Of a stretch of DNA of 64,000 nt, positions 36,701 to 45,800 are shown piece after piece (the stretch's first letter is position 1; every line of letters begins with the position of its first letter). The translations under genes were made by a program, and so were the position numbers. Origin of the DNA: Dyadobacter chenwenxiniae. Its GTDB lineage: Bacteria > Bacteroidota > Bacteroidia > Cytophagales > Spirosomataceae. The notes beneath the pieces were generated by a model. That model did no database searches. It was not told where the DNA came from and worked only from the letters and a program-made list of their open reading frames with translations. The stretch lies in contig NZ_CP094997.1 in assembly GCF_022869785.1 (NCBI RefSeq), forward strand, positions 2,356,001-2,420,000, written 5' to 3'.

Positions 36701-37192
36701 AATAATGCTTACACCCGGCAAAGGCTCGTTGGTTTCGGGCGTCTTAACCGTTCCTCTTACCGTGATATCCGCTGCGACCGGCGTTACTTCCGGCTCTTCA
36801 GGGGTTTGCAGCGAAGTCGCTTTTTTAGTTGACCGGGACAAAAGGATCTGGTTGTTTTTGACACGGTAAGCAATGGCCAGCGGCGTCAGCAGGCGGTCGA
36901 GCACTGCGTCGAGCTTTTCTTTGCGGGCATCAATGCTCACGATATGCTGCAAGCTCACCAGGTTGCTCGAATAGGCGAATTTCACCTTCGTTTCGTTCTC
37001 GATTTTTATCAATGCCTCATTCAAAGTCACATTCTTCAGTTCCAGCGTCACCCCTTTGTTGAGGAGTTCCTGGGCCGGTGAATTATGCGCAAAGGCCATT
37101 GCCGAGCACAGGCCGATACATAATAATTGGTAGATCGTCAGTCGCATGATTTTGGGTAGCAATCCATGCCGTGGATGAAAATGTTTTTTCAT
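33710..37192 (-). CDS. SusC-family TonB-dependent transducer with N-terminal STN domain (pair 3)
   Basis: 1160-residue outer-membrane protein that both imports oligosaccharide and signals its presence. After the signal region (AFAHNSPAQE) residues about 50-118 form a secretin/TonB short N-terminal (STN) domain (KNVTLNEALIKIENETKVKF, LLTPLAIAYRVKNNQILLS), which contacts a FecR-type anti-sigma factor. Then come the CarboxypepD_reg-like domain (about 143-230), EVVVVGYGTQKKSTLTGSI, the plug (LVVVDGIIRDN, IETVTVLKDAAAVAPYGLGG) and the barrel. The FecR and ECF-sigma genes lie directly upstream on the same strand, giving a complete trans-envelope signalling set. The plug sequence VAPYGLGGANG differs from the usual AIYGSRGANG. 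Confidence 0.96.
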   Translation of the reverse strand: MKKHFHPRHGLLPKIMRLTIYQLLCIGLCSAMAFAHNSPAQELLNKGVTLELKNVTLNEALIKIENETKVKFAYSSNLVSLQHIVSIDARKEKLDAVLDRLLTPLAIAYRVKNNQILLSRSTKKATSLQTPEEPEVTPVAADITVRGTVKTPETNEPLPGVSIILKGTQRGTTTDVSGNFQIDVPDGNAVLIFSFVGYLSQEVTVGNATDLKVDLVLDTKALDEVVVVGYGTQKKSTLTGSIASVKGSEIAENPVPNISNSIAGRVAGVSMRPNGGQPGNDSPQIYIRGIGTTGNNRPLVVVDGIIRDNINQIDPGSIETVTVLKDAAAVAPYGLGGANGVLLITTKKGATGAPTLTLSSYYGTQTPTYYPKLLSAQDYMRLKNEAYLNENPNGTQLPFATDVVENYINLNREDPDKYPISNTKDLVNMNAPMQNYALQLSGGSDRIKYQTGLGFLKQNGMFDPVKYSRYSYNINITAEATKTTTVSLSLIGAVERVSSVDTAVSAANLFRNGFKYIPTRSLYYSNGLWGEFAGNSPVGILNAGYTKNNNSTLLTTIAIEQKLPFIKGLSVKGTFSYDPITRTKKGYHKPFYYYTQDLNTTPYSYKREISTSEGGAAAFSWLAQQFIKTQTFTYQGYLNYHNTFGKHDFTGLLVAEARNNTYELFSARRNNFAVDVDELNMGSSNKNDFDNGGTSSTGSQIGYVYRVGYAYAGKYLLEASGRYDGHYYFAPGKRWGYFPAFSAGWVVSEESFLKNSVSWVDNLKVRGSWGKSGNLAGTAFQYLTGYNLNGNAYAFGTGSMVQGAIVPNEANQNITWEISTKTDIGIEAAFWRGMLTLEADYFHEKRTGMLLPPAVSVPVEYGLALADENGGIMENNGFEVSAGTNHRLANGLRLGLNANVSFAKNKMIKVYETAATRNNPNRSRTGRPLGTQFGYETMGIFSTEDDTNDDGLINAADGYNITQFGTLRPGDIRYADISGPNGTPDGKIDSNDETVIGNPVYPFLTYGLNATASWKGFDANLFFQGSSMADLDIRQFQTIPFNNNNSNSSYEYYDNRWTPQTQDARYPRANQAPYANNTQLSDFWMQNTNHIRLKTAIIGYTLPASLTKSIKIQNVRVYASGQNLFTASKMKFMDPEVGATDRETAYPNQKVYVFGLNVTF

Positions 37193-37297
37193 AAGTTTAC
37201 ATTGAATTGGTTAAAATGTTAGCAATAACTATCCTGCTTAACTGCCTCCGGGCGAGTTAATGAACCGCATGTTCTGGGATACTTCTTAATCAGTTCG

Positions 37298-37325
37298 GAT
37301 CAGGGGTGTTGCACCACTCCTGATC
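37298..37325. other. Imperfect hairpin in the FecR-SusC gap
   Basis: The 28-base inverted repeat GATCAGGGGTG TTGCA CCACTCCTGATC lies in the 242-base gap upstream of the STN-SusC gene. No T-tract follows on either strand, so it is not a classical terminator. It could be an attenuator or an operator. Confidence 0.5.
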
Positions 37326-37434
37326 TGTTTTCTGACTAAAAGCTGTTGGTAGGGATGGCTTTCAGGTGATCATCGGATATTCCGGTTTTGGTTAAAATTC
37401 ATGTAGTTCATCGGGCAAGTCGGAAATGCCTGTT

Positions 37435-38421
37435 TTAATGACAGCCTTCACCGCCAAACGTAATTTTTTCTCCCTCTATCTGGTAAGTCGTTCCTAACAA
37501 AGCATCAATCATATCCAGGATCTCGGGAAGCCGCTGGTTATTAAAATCCACTTTCAGACGGCACTTTTTAATCTGCGGGTCTTTGAATTCAATGTTAACC
37601 TTAAAGATCTTTTCCAACCGTTCGGCCACTTCGTCCATCGGCACTTCGTCGAAAACCAGGGAGACGCTTTGCCAGATTTCCTTCGTTTCCCGATTTTCAG
37701 GCAATGTTTTCACCGTTAATGCATCGCTGTTTTTGGCAAAAACCACCTGCTGTGCGGGACGCAGAACCACCGGCTTTTTCTCTTTCAAAGATTCCACTTC
37801 CACCATGCCCGTCACCACCGTAACCTGGCAAGTTGCTTCGCCTGCATTGGCACGCAAATTAAAACTGGTCCCTAAAACCCGGGTTTTCATTTCGCCCGAA
37901 AAGATCTCGAACGGATGCAGCTTGTCGGGCTTTACATCAAAAAATCCTTCACCTGAAAAACGCACTTTTCGTTGCTTAAATGCTCTCGCATAGGACAATG
38001 TCGCCCCTGGACTCAGCCAAACCGTCGTGCTGTCGGGCAGCGTGTAGCGGTTCACTTTTTTCTCATTATTTTCGAAACTTACCCAATCAGAAACCTGTGC
38101 ATTCGTTTCGGAAACCGTTTTATCTGGTTTGAAATAGAAATAATAAGCAATGCCCAGGCCAACAAACAACACAGCCGCAACCCGGAGCGCATATGTCCGG
38201 AACACCGCCACCGGAGCAGGCCGCAAATGTGTTTTTTCCTCCTCCGCGATGCGCACCTGAATGCGGTTGTACAGGTTTTCTTCCTCAACACCAGTCCAGA
38301 GCTCGGGATGCCCGGCGTCCAGACTTTGATACCAGTCGTTCACTTCCTGGCTTTCCGCATCGCTGCATGTGCCGGTCAGGTATTTTCTTAAAATCTCAGA
38401 TGAAGGTTTAGGGTGCTTCAT
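37435..38421 (-). CDS. FecR-family anti-sigma factor
   Basis: 328-residue inner-membrane regulator relaying the STN-SusC signal to the ECF sigma factor. The cytoplasmic N-terminal part (1-75; LRKYLTGTCSDAESQEVNDWY) would hold the sigma factor. A single transmembrane helix spans about 78-97 (ALRVAAVLFVGLGIAYYFYF). The FecR domain spans about 123-215 (RYTLPDSTTVWLSPGATLSY, VRFSGEGFFDV, LGTSFNLRA), and a DUF4974 domain spans 255-322 (VSLVFDEVPMDEVAERLEKIF). This layout is standard for Bacteroidota. It sits between the sigma factor gene (106 bases upstream) and SusC (242 bases downstream). Confidence 0.95.
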   Translation of the reverse strand: MKHPKPSSEILRKYLTGTCSDAESQEVNDWYQSLDAGHPELWTGVEEENLYNRIQVRIAEEEKTHLRPAPVAVFRTYALRVAAVLFVGLGIAYYFYFKPDKTVSETNAQVSDWVSFENNEKKVNRYTLPDSTTVWLSPGATLSYARAFKQRKVRFSGEGFFDVKPDKLHPFEIFSGEMKTRVLGTSFNLRANAGEATCQVTVVTGMVEVESLKEKKPVVLRPAQQVVFAKNSDALTVKTLPENRETKEIWQSVSLVFDEVPMDEVAERLEKIFKVNIEFKDPQIKKCRLKVDFNNQRLPEILDMIDALLGTTYQIEGEKITFGGEGCH

Positions 38422-38527
38422 TAGGTGTAGGTTTTACACTTATTAATAGGTTTCAATAGTACAGTCTATGAAATGCTGGCGCAACCCTTAGTTCGAATGT
38501 AAATTTTTTTTTAAAAAATAGGATAAG

Positions 38528-39109
38528 TCAAATTAATGGAAGAAAAAGCACGGCAAATGCGATGTAATCTTTCATTTCTACGCGCAGGATTTTGAGCGCC
38601 TTGCTGATATGCGCTTCCACGGTTTTCTCGGAAATTTCCATAGAAGCGGCGATTTCTTTGAGGGAATAGCCTTTTCGGCTCAGGATAAAAACTTCGCGGC
38701 ATTTCTGCGGAAGTTTGAGCAGCGATTGCTCGTAAAATTCATGGAGATTATTGAATTCCAGATATTCACTCGTATCATTATCGAGCACTTCTTCTTCATC
38801 CAGGAATGCGGTCGTTCTCTTTTTCTGCTCCTGGTGGAAATAGTTGATAATGTTGTTTTTCAACATCCCATTCAGGTAAGCCTGGATATTTTTTTGAATG
38901 TCGAACTTGTTCCTGCCGAGCCAGAATTTCAAAAAAGTCTCCTGAACCAGGTCTTCGGCAATAGATTTCAGCCCCGTCTTCCTTATAGCAATATGAACGA
39001 GGAGCCGCGCGTGACGCCTGTAAAGCTCGCGAAACGCCAGTTCTTCGTCACATTGACAAATCAATTTCATCAATGTTTCTTCGGAATAAGTGCTGTACAC
39101 GTCTGTCAC
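38528..39109 (-). CDS. ECF-type RNA polymerase sigma-70 factor
   Basis: 193-residue ECF sigma factor. Region 2 spans about 22-98 (RELYRRHARLLVHIAIRKTG, AEDLVQETFLKFW), and region 4 spans about 122-180 with a helix-turn-helix (KGYSLKEIAASMEISEKTVEAHISKALKILR). The hydrophobic tail YIAFAVLFLPLI is usual in Bacteroidota FecI-like sigma factors. It should drive the adjoining SusC/SusD pair 3 when FecR releases it. It diverges from the CE15 esterase gene across a 75-base gap, so that gene may also be under its control. Confidence 0.95.
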   Translation of the reverse strand: MTDVYSTYSEETLMKLICQCDEELAFRELYRRHARLLVHIAIRKTGLKSIAEDLVQETFLKFWLGRNKFDIQKNIQAYLNGMLKNNIINYFHQEQKKRTTAFLDEEEVLDNDTSEYLEFNNLHEFYEQSLLKLPQKCREVFILSRKGYSLKEIAASMEISEKTVEAHISKALKILRVEMKDYIAFAVLFLPLI

Positions 39110-39184
39110 CGCTCTTTTCAGGATTATTGAATGTGAAGTTACCCAAGCTGCATAAGCGCAAAAGCATGCGTTTCATCTTATATA

Positions 39185-40537
39185 ATGTTAAAAAAGGTAA
39201 AAATTAGTCCTATGTCAAAATTCCCAAATTCACCGCATCGCACTTCTGCGGCCAAGTGGATGACTTGCTGCTTGTTATCTGTAAGTTACATCGCAGCCGC
39301 ACAACAGCAAGCGGCGAACCGCCCGACAATGGTTGCCGGTTTTCCAGTCAATTATTCGGAGGATTCGGTGGGCACTTACACCCTCCCCGATCCGCTGAAA
39401 ACCAATGACGGACAAAAAGTGACCAGCGCGGAGGTCTGGACTAAAAAGCGCAGGCCTGAAATTGTAAAGCTGTTTGAAGAATCACAGTTTGGCAAAATGC
39501 CCGGTCGTCCGACGGACATGCATTTCAATGTTTTTGATAAAGAAACGCCTGCACTGAATGGGAAAGCGACACGCAAGCAGGTTACGGTTTATTTTACCAA
39601 AGACACTGCGGACCATAAAATGAACCTGGTGATTTACACACCCGCTGCTGCAACCAAGCCTGTCCCTTTGCTGATGAACATTTCGTTTATCGCTTATAAT
39701 CAACTTATTGACGATCCGGGTTTAATGGTTGGTAATGTATGGAACAAGGAAGGTCAGCGTGTGAAAGCGGATAAGCCTACGCCATTCGGGAAGATGAATG
39801 TGGAGCAATTTATCGATGCCGGTTTTGGGTTTGCCACCGTGTATTATGGTGATATTGAACCTGATTTCAAAGACGGCATTAAGCACGGGATCCGCAGTCT
39901 TTATTTAAAACCCGGACAAACACAGACCGCACCCGACGAGTGGGGCGCTATTGCTGCCTGGGGTTGGGGACTGAGCCGCGCTATGGATTATTTTGAAACG
40001 GATAAATCCATTGACAGCAAGCGTGTTGCATTGCAAGGTGCTTCTCGTTTGGGAAAAACAGTGCTGTGGGCTGGTGCGCATGACCCGAGATACAAGGTCA
40101 TTATTGCCAGCATTTCGGGCGAAGGCGGCGCCGCGCTGAGCAGGCGAAATTATGGCGAAACAATCCAGCATATTTCGGATCCAAGCCGATATTTGTATCA
40201 ATTCGCCCCGAAATATCATGACTATGCAGCCAATGTAAACAGCTTACCCGTTGATGGACATATGCTTGTGGCCTTAATCGCCCCCCGACCATTGCTGCTG
40301 CAAACAGGCAGCACGGATTACTGGTCGGATCCGAAGGGTGAGTTTTTAGCTGCTGTTGCGGCCGCTCCTGTCTACAAATTATTTAAGGAAAAAGGCCCTG
40401 AAACAGCGGTTATGCCAGCTGCGGGTGACACCTCACTACTCATGAACGAGCTCGGTTATTTCATGCACGACGGTGGACACAGTGTGCTTCCGGTCGATTG
40501 GACACACATTATTTCATATATGAAAAAATACTTGTAA
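39185..40537 (+). CDS. CE15-type glucuronyl (4-O-methyl-glucuronoyl) esterase, secreted
   Basis: 450-residue alpha/beta-hydrolase with a signal peptide (VSYIAAAQ|Q). The CE15 hallmark G-x-S-R-x-G-K is present as GASRLGKT with S287 as nucleophile. E313 in SGEGGAA is the likely acid residue, and H432 in MHDGGHS completes the triad. NEWG-type DEWGAIAAWGWGLSRAMDYF and the IAPRPLLLQTG strand are also typical. Family members cut ester bonds between glucuronic acid and lignin alcohols and may act on other uronate esters, including pectic ones. The gene diverges from the sigma-factor gene. A start at 39212 (MSKFPNS) is also plausible. Canonical members have Cys before the Ser; here it is Ala. Confidence 0.88.
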   Translation: MLKKVKISPMSKFPNSPHRTSAAKWMTCCLLSVSYIAAAQQQAANRPTMVAGFPVNYSEDSVGTYTLPDPLKTNDGQKVTSAEVWTKKRRPEIVKLFEESQFGKMPGRPTDMHFNVFDKETPALNGKATRKQVTVYFTKDTADHKMNLVIYTPAAATKPVPLLMNISFIAYNQLIDDPGLMVGNVWNKEGQRVKADKPTPFGKMNVEQFIDAGFGFATVYYGDIEPDFKDGIKHGIRSLYLKPGQTQTAPDEWGAIAAWGWGLSRAMDYFETDKSIDSKRVALQGASRLGKTVLWAGAHDPRYKVIIASISGEGGAALSRRNYGETIQHISDPSRYLYQFAPKYHDYAANVNSLPVDGHMLVALIAPRPLLLQTGSTDYWSDPKGEFLAAVAAAPVYKLFKEKGPETAVMPAAGDTSLLMNELGYFMHDGGHSVLPVDWTHIISYMKKYL

Positions 40538-40548
40538 ATGACTGGTAA

Positions 40549-40902
40549 TCATTTTGTGTTTAATGCTCTTTTGATAAAACCACCCAGGAAACTGGCGACG
40601 AATGTGAGGATCAGCGAACCGTAAAGGCTGAAATTTTCGAGTTCCTGCTGAGCGGTGTTTTCAGGTAAGTGGGTGAATAGAAAGTAGCCTGTCAGAATGA
40701 GAATACATTGTAATAACGCCAGAAACCAGCCCTTGCGCGGCTCCACGAATCCGAGAATAACAGCGCAGAGCACGGCAACAATGTAAGGTAAATGAATGCT
40801 CTCCGCGCTTTTAATGACAGCGACGACAATAGCGCTGGCAAAAAGCACGGTGAACGAGCTGACAATCAGTTTTTTATCAAAAAAAGAAGCTTTTGTGTTC
40901 AT
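40549..40902 (-). CDS. Small integral membrane protein, function unknown
   Basis: 117 residues with four predicted membrane segments (about 13-30, 38-53, 60-76 and 92-110; for example LIVSSFTVLFASAIVVAVI and ALLQCILILTGYFLF). I do not recognise a family. It starts 8 bases after the reductase-like gene's stop and is probably co-transcribed with it. It converges with the CE15 gene, with 11 bases between their stops. Confidence 0.65.
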   Translation of the reverse strand: MNTKASFFDKKLIVSSFTVLFASAIVVAVIKSAESIHLPYIVAVLCAVILGFVEPRKGWFLALLQCILILTGYFLFTHLPENTAQQELENFSLYGSLILTFVASFLGGFIKRALNTK

Positions 40903-40910
40903 GTGAATTA

Positions 40911-41576
40911 CTATTGCATTAATTCGAGGACATTATACCGCTTGTTTTCGAGATTTTTATTTAAAATCAAATCAATAATCTGCCGGACGCCAGCCGCATA
41001 GGACGTATGCCCAAGGACTTTCGTTTCAATGGTCAATGAATCGTTTCCATCTTGAATAACGATTTTATGATAGGCATGTTTACCAAGAAACTCATCCGGA
41101 ATGCCGATTTCAGCCGATTGCGTTTCCCGATCTCTTACAGAAATAATCTTCTCAACAGGAAAGCCAAGTGAATCAGCAATATGAAAAGCAGTTCCCGGCT
41201 CAGTTTGTTTGGCCGACTGGTGCGACTCTGTGATTGCGATTTGGTAATCCTTAAATTGTTTCCCAAACTGCCCCAGCATGCCCATGGTTTTGAGCATTAA
41301 GATGGAGGTGTTCGGGCAAATGATGATTGGAAAATCGGGTGTAAAATGTTCGGTATCCAGACCTGTCGAAAGCTCAATGAACTTTGAACCGGTTCGCTGA
41401 CAGAACATTACACATTCAGCAATCTGTCGCCCGGAACCGCAGTGCAGGATTATTGCTTGTTCTTTTGAATGCTGAAATGCATTTTCCCAGGGAATCAGCT
41501 CGCAGTTGTTAAATGTTGTTTTGGCCGAAAGAATTGCACTCGCCAACTTACCCGAACCAACAACAAACACTTTCAT
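40911..41576 (-). CDS. Dihydrodipicolinate reductase-like protein
   Basis: 221-residue protein resembling DapB of lysine/diaminopimelate synthesis. The N-terminal strand MKVFVVGSGKLASAI is a shortened nucleotide-binding loop. The catalytic region reads ESHQSAKQTEPGTAFHIAD, retaining the His and Lys of the DapB motif but altering its HH and DAPSGTA parts. GHTSYAAGVRQIIDL matches the C-terminal dimer region. It is shorter than typical DapB (about 240-270). It may be a paralogue with a different substrate and not the housekeeping enzyme, especially as no lysine gene is nearby. A small membrane-protein gene follows it. Confidence 0.68.
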   Translation of the reverse strand: MKVFVVGSGKLASAILSAKTTFNNCELIPWENAFQHSKEQAIILHCGSGRQIAECVMFCQRTGSKFIELSTGLDTEHFTPDFPIIICPNTSILMLKTMGMLGQFGKQFKDYQIAITESHQSAKQTEPGTAFHIADSLGFPVEKIISVRDRETQSAEIGIPDEFLGKHAYHKIVIQDGNDSLTIETKVLGHTSYAAGVRQIIDLILNKNLENKRYNVLELMQ

Positions 41577-41684
41577 TTCCTGCGAACATTTTTACTTTAA
41601 ACTTTACCATTACCGAACAATGAGCATATTATTCCGGCAGCGAATATTCAGAAGAAATGGGCAGGAATGCAAATCAGCAGCTCC

Positions 41685-42836
41685 CTATCCATCTTTTTCT
41701 GTGTTTTTGATCTTCATCAGGAGTGCATAAGCATTCTTAACAACCAGCTTGGTGCTATCATCAATGCCGGCTGCTTCTATTTGCTGCTTGCCGTGGTTAA
41801 TGACGCCTGGTTTTACATGGATCATTTCGAAGTTGCCGCTGCCGTTGTCGGTGAAAACGTAGAATTTATTTTCCCAGCGCACGAGCGCGTCCTCGGGCAC
41901 AGTGAGCGCTTTCTTGCTGGTCACGGAGACTTCACCGTTCATAAACATGCCTGGAACGAGCGATGCATTGTATTTCTCGAAATGGCAATGCACTTCCGCC
42001 ATTCTGTCCTGGTCGAGGCTTTTGGTGATCAGAATAATCTCGGCCTGGAATTTCCTCGCTGGATCACCATTGGTGAAAGCGGTTACACGCTGGCCTACCG
42101 ATAATGCACTAAGATCTTTTTCAAACACATTCAGAACCAGATGGATATCATTCGGATTGACAAGCTCGAAAAGCATGTCCGTCGGCGCGGTGTACTTGCC
42201 TACATTGACATTGACTTTCGAGACAAAACCATTGATGGGCGACTTAATAGGCACGCTTTTCGAGATCTTATCCGCTTTAAGTTTAGCCGGGTCAATGCCG
42301 ATCACTTCCAGTTTTTGTCCCAATGCGCTGGCTAGTATGCGCTGGGTTTCCATTTCTGCCCTGGCCTGCTGAAAAACCCGGTCGCTGCTGGCTTTGCTGG
42401 CATTCAGGTCGCGCTGGCGGTTGAATTCGGATTCTGCCAGGAGTAACTTTTCCTTGGCAGTCAGGTAATCCTGTTGGAGCTGGATGAACTGCATATCCTC
42501 TAACTCGGCCAAAACCTCACCCTTGCGTACATGCATGCCAGGGAGCATTTTGGTGGATTTTAAGTAGCCGCCGACCGGAAAACTGAGGCTTATGGTGCTC
42601 TGCGGCGGCACGTCGATTTTCCCCTGCAGCGACAGCACGCCGCTGATGTTTTCAAATGCTGGCGTACCCACTTCTATGCCCACGCTTTTCTGCTGGGCGT
42701 CGCTGATGGAGACCATTTGCTCGGTTTGCGCGGAGTCCGAAGCTGGGCTTTCCGGCTGATCGGTTTCTTTTGACTTCTCGTCCGCGCAGGAAAACAGCAG
42801 CAGCACGCCGAGACAAATAACAATGTGATTTTTCAT
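41685..42836 (-). CDS. RND efflux periplasmic adaptor (membrane fusion) lipoprotein, CusB/CzcB-like
   Basis: 383-residue lipoprotein (lipobox LLFSC, C16) linking the inner-membrane RND pump to the outer-membrane channel. It has the barrel-sandwich/lipoyl hairpin with GTPAFENISGVLSLQGKIDVPPQ, a coiled-coil hairpin about 130-190 (LQQDYLTAKEKLLLAESEFNRQR) and the second lipoyl half with VPIKSPINGFVSKVNVNVGKYT, followed by a beta-barrel and membrane-proximal domain. It starts 9 bases after the fused pump gene's stop. The N-terminal region lacks an obvious Met/His metal site, so copper versus zinc/cobalt/cadmium cannot be decided. Confidence 0.92.
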   Translation of the reverse strand: MKNHIVICLGVLLLFSCADEKSKETDQPESPASDSAQTEQMVSISDAQQKSVGIEVGTPAFENISGVLSLQGKIDVPPQSTISLSFPVGGYLKSTKMLPGMHVRKGEVLAELEDMQFIQLQQDYLTAKEKLLLAESEFNRQRDLNASKASSDRVFQQARAEMETQRILASALGQKLEVIGIDPAKLKADKISKSVPIKSPINGFVSKVNVNVGKYTAPTDMLFELVNPNDIHLVLNVFEKDLSALSVGQRVTAFTNGDPARKFQAEIILITKSLDQDRMAEVHCHFEKYNASLVPGMFMNGEVSVTSKKALTVPEDALVRWENKFYVFTDNGSGNFEMIHVKPGVINHGKQQIEAAGIDDSTKLVVKNAYALLMKIKNTEKDG

Positions 42837-42845
42837 TTGAATGCT

Positions 42846-45800
42846 TTATAAGTTGTTCAGTTTCAACCACTCGATGACAGCCAGATTATAGCTGTTCAGC
42901 GCATTGATATATTCATTTTTAATCGTGATCGCCTGGTCGGCGACGATGGCCCATTGCAGAAAATCAATGTCTCCTTCCTGAAACTGCTGGTCGGCGGTGG
43001 TGATGATTACGTCAGCGTTTTTCAGGCCCTGTCCTTCATAATATTGCAGGCTCTGCTGGTATTTTCTGATCTGCTGACTGGCGTTATCCAGTTCATTTCG
43101 AAGTCTTAAACTGATCAGATCAGACTGTTTTTGATTCCTTTCCCAATCCAGCTTCGCAGCCGCTACGCGTGCATTCTGTGCTTTGAAAAACAGCGGAATG
43201 CCAATGCCCGCGCTGACATAGCTAAACCTTTTGCCAGCACCATAAGTTAGCTCCCGGCCACGCACAACCTGCTGACCGATCAGCGTTTGATTGTTGTATC
43301 CAATGGTCAAGTCAGGAAGCAGTTTCGATTTCTCCGTTTGCCAGCGATATCGGGCTGCATCCTGCTGATAGCGAGCCAATTCCATCAATGGTAGCTCGTG
43401 AATCGCCGCAGAATCGGGTGTGAGCAGCGGATCGCTGATCTTGGGCCGATCCACTTTTGGTAAATAGGTTTTTGAATCCTGCACAAAAAAGTTGAACTGC
43501 CTCACAGCAATTTCCAGGTCATTATTTATCAGATTTAACTGATTGGTAATCTGCTGCCTGCGTGATTCGGCGGCGGTTTTTTCCAGAACATTAGCAGCCC
43601 CTTTTTCAAAGCGTAAATTGGATTTTGTTTCAAACAACCTGTAAATGCTGTCCGCATAAACGAGTAATCGCCTGCGCTCGGTGAGCGAAATGTATTCGAA
43701 AAACAGTTGACGCACATTCGCTCGGATTTCCTGTTCCGTAAGCTTCGTATTAGCCCTGGAAGCCAGGAAGTTCGCTTCCAATAATTTCCGCTGATTTGCA
43801 TAAACGCCAGGAAAATTGAATGTCTGGCTAATGCCGATCCGGTTATCATTGTTAATGCTGTTCACTTTTCCATAGTCCGCGCTGATGTTCGTTTTGCCAA
43901 TGTCAAACGAACTGGATTGCAGGCGTTCGCTTGCTTTTTCACCCAGCCGGTCGCTTTTCACCTGCAAGTTTTTTTCCAATGCGATCTTCATGGCGGTATC
44001 CAGGTCAATGGGCGTTTGCGTGGTTTGGGAGAAACCGGCATGCACAAAAAGCATTAGCAGCAATGTTAAGGCTGGTTTAAGCACCTTGATTTTAGGCCCT
44101 TTATCAAACAACAAATACAAACCCGGCAGCACAAAAAGCGTTAGTAATGTCGCGCTGATCAGCCCGCCGATCACCACCGTCGCCAGCGGCCGCTGCACTT
44201 CCGCACCTGCCCCATTGCTCAACGCCATCGGCAAGAAACCCAACGAGGCGACTGCTGCAGTCATTAAAACTGGCCGCAGGCGGTTGCGTGTGCCCGTCAT
44301 TACCACTTGCCATGCGTCCTGAATAACGCCTTCTTTTCTGATCCTGTTGAACTCGGACAACAGCACAATGCCATTCAGCACCGCGACGCCAAACAATGCA
44401 ATGAAGCCCACCCCGGCCGAAATGCTGAATGGCATCCCGCGCAAAGCAAGCCCGAAAACGCCTCCAATCGCTGAAAGCGGAATGGCGGTGTAGATCAGCA
44501 AGCCATCTTTCACCGAAGAAAAGGCAAAATAAAGCATGATAAATATCAGCAGCAGTGCAACGGGAACGGCGATGACGAGCCGGGCTTTGGCTTGTTGCAA
44601 GTTCTCGAATGCGCCGCCATATGTAATGCTGTAACCGGCTTCGAATTTCATTTTCGTATCCACTTTGCCCTGCAACTCCTCCACGATGGACTGCACGTCC
44701 CGGCCTCTCACATTGAACCCGACAATGATCCTCCTCCGCGTATTTTCGCGCTGGATCTGGTTCGGGCCTTCTACTTCCTGGATGCTGGCGACCTGATAAA
44801 GCGGAATCTGAATGCCTCCCGGCGTGGTGATGAGCAGGTTTTGAACATCATTGATATTTCTGCGACCTTCATTGCCCACCCGCACGACGAGATCGAATTT
44901 CTTTTCGCCTTCATAGATCTGTCCTGCGGCGGCTCCCGCGAAAGCGGCATTAATGGTGCGGTTTATGTCATCAATGTTCATGCCGTATTTTGCAATCTCG
45001 TCGCGGTTGAATTCGATCACAACCTGTGGCATCCCGGTGACTTTTTCAATGTACCAATCTGCTGTGCCGTCCACAGTCTTGGAAATGCTTCCCAATTGTT
45101 CGGCATATGCGGCGAGCTTGTCGAGATCTTCACCAAATATTTTGCAAACCACATCCTGCTTGGCGCCCGTCATCAGCTCGTTGAAACGCATTTGGACAGG
45201 ATACTGAAATCCGGTTGTGATGCCTGGCATCACTTCCTGCGCAGTAGCGGCCATTTTGCTGGCCAGATCCGGGAAAGTTTTCGCACTTTTCCACTCCGCT
45301 TTATCCTTTAAAACAATGATCATGTCGCCGCCTTCAATGGGCATCGGATCGGTCGGGATTTCTGCGCTTCCGATGCGGGACACTATTTTTTCCACCTCTG
45401 GATAATCCGCTTTCAGTTTTTCAGAAATGACTTTGAATGCATCAATGGTCGTGCTCAGGTTCGTCCCAACGAGCAAGCGGGTTTCGGTTGCGAAATCGCC
45501 TTCTTCGAGCTGCGGGATAAATTCTCCGCCCATTTGCATAAATAAAAACACCGCAAAGCCAAACAATGCAAAGGCCGAAATCACGAGCGTTTTCTTAATC
45601 CTTAATGCACCGGATAACAGCCTGGCGTAACCATTTTCCAGACGCGTCATAACACGGTCGGAAAAGTTGGGCTTATGGACGATTTTTTTACTGATCAACA
45701 ATGCGCTGATCATGGGAATGTAGGTCAGTGATAAGATGAATGCGCCCATCACAGCGAATGCAACGGTCTGTGCCATGGGCTTAAACATTTTGCCTTCAAT

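Noticed and set aside
37193..37434. Possible promoter box upstream of the STN-SusC gene
   Set aside because: No TAnnTTTG match and no clear ECF-type -35/-10 pair could be found by eye.
44592..45311. Plus-strand open frame of 239 codons within the RND pump gene
   Set aside because: It is long but has no family features and overlaps the conserved pump on the other strand; GC-biased antisense frames are expected here.
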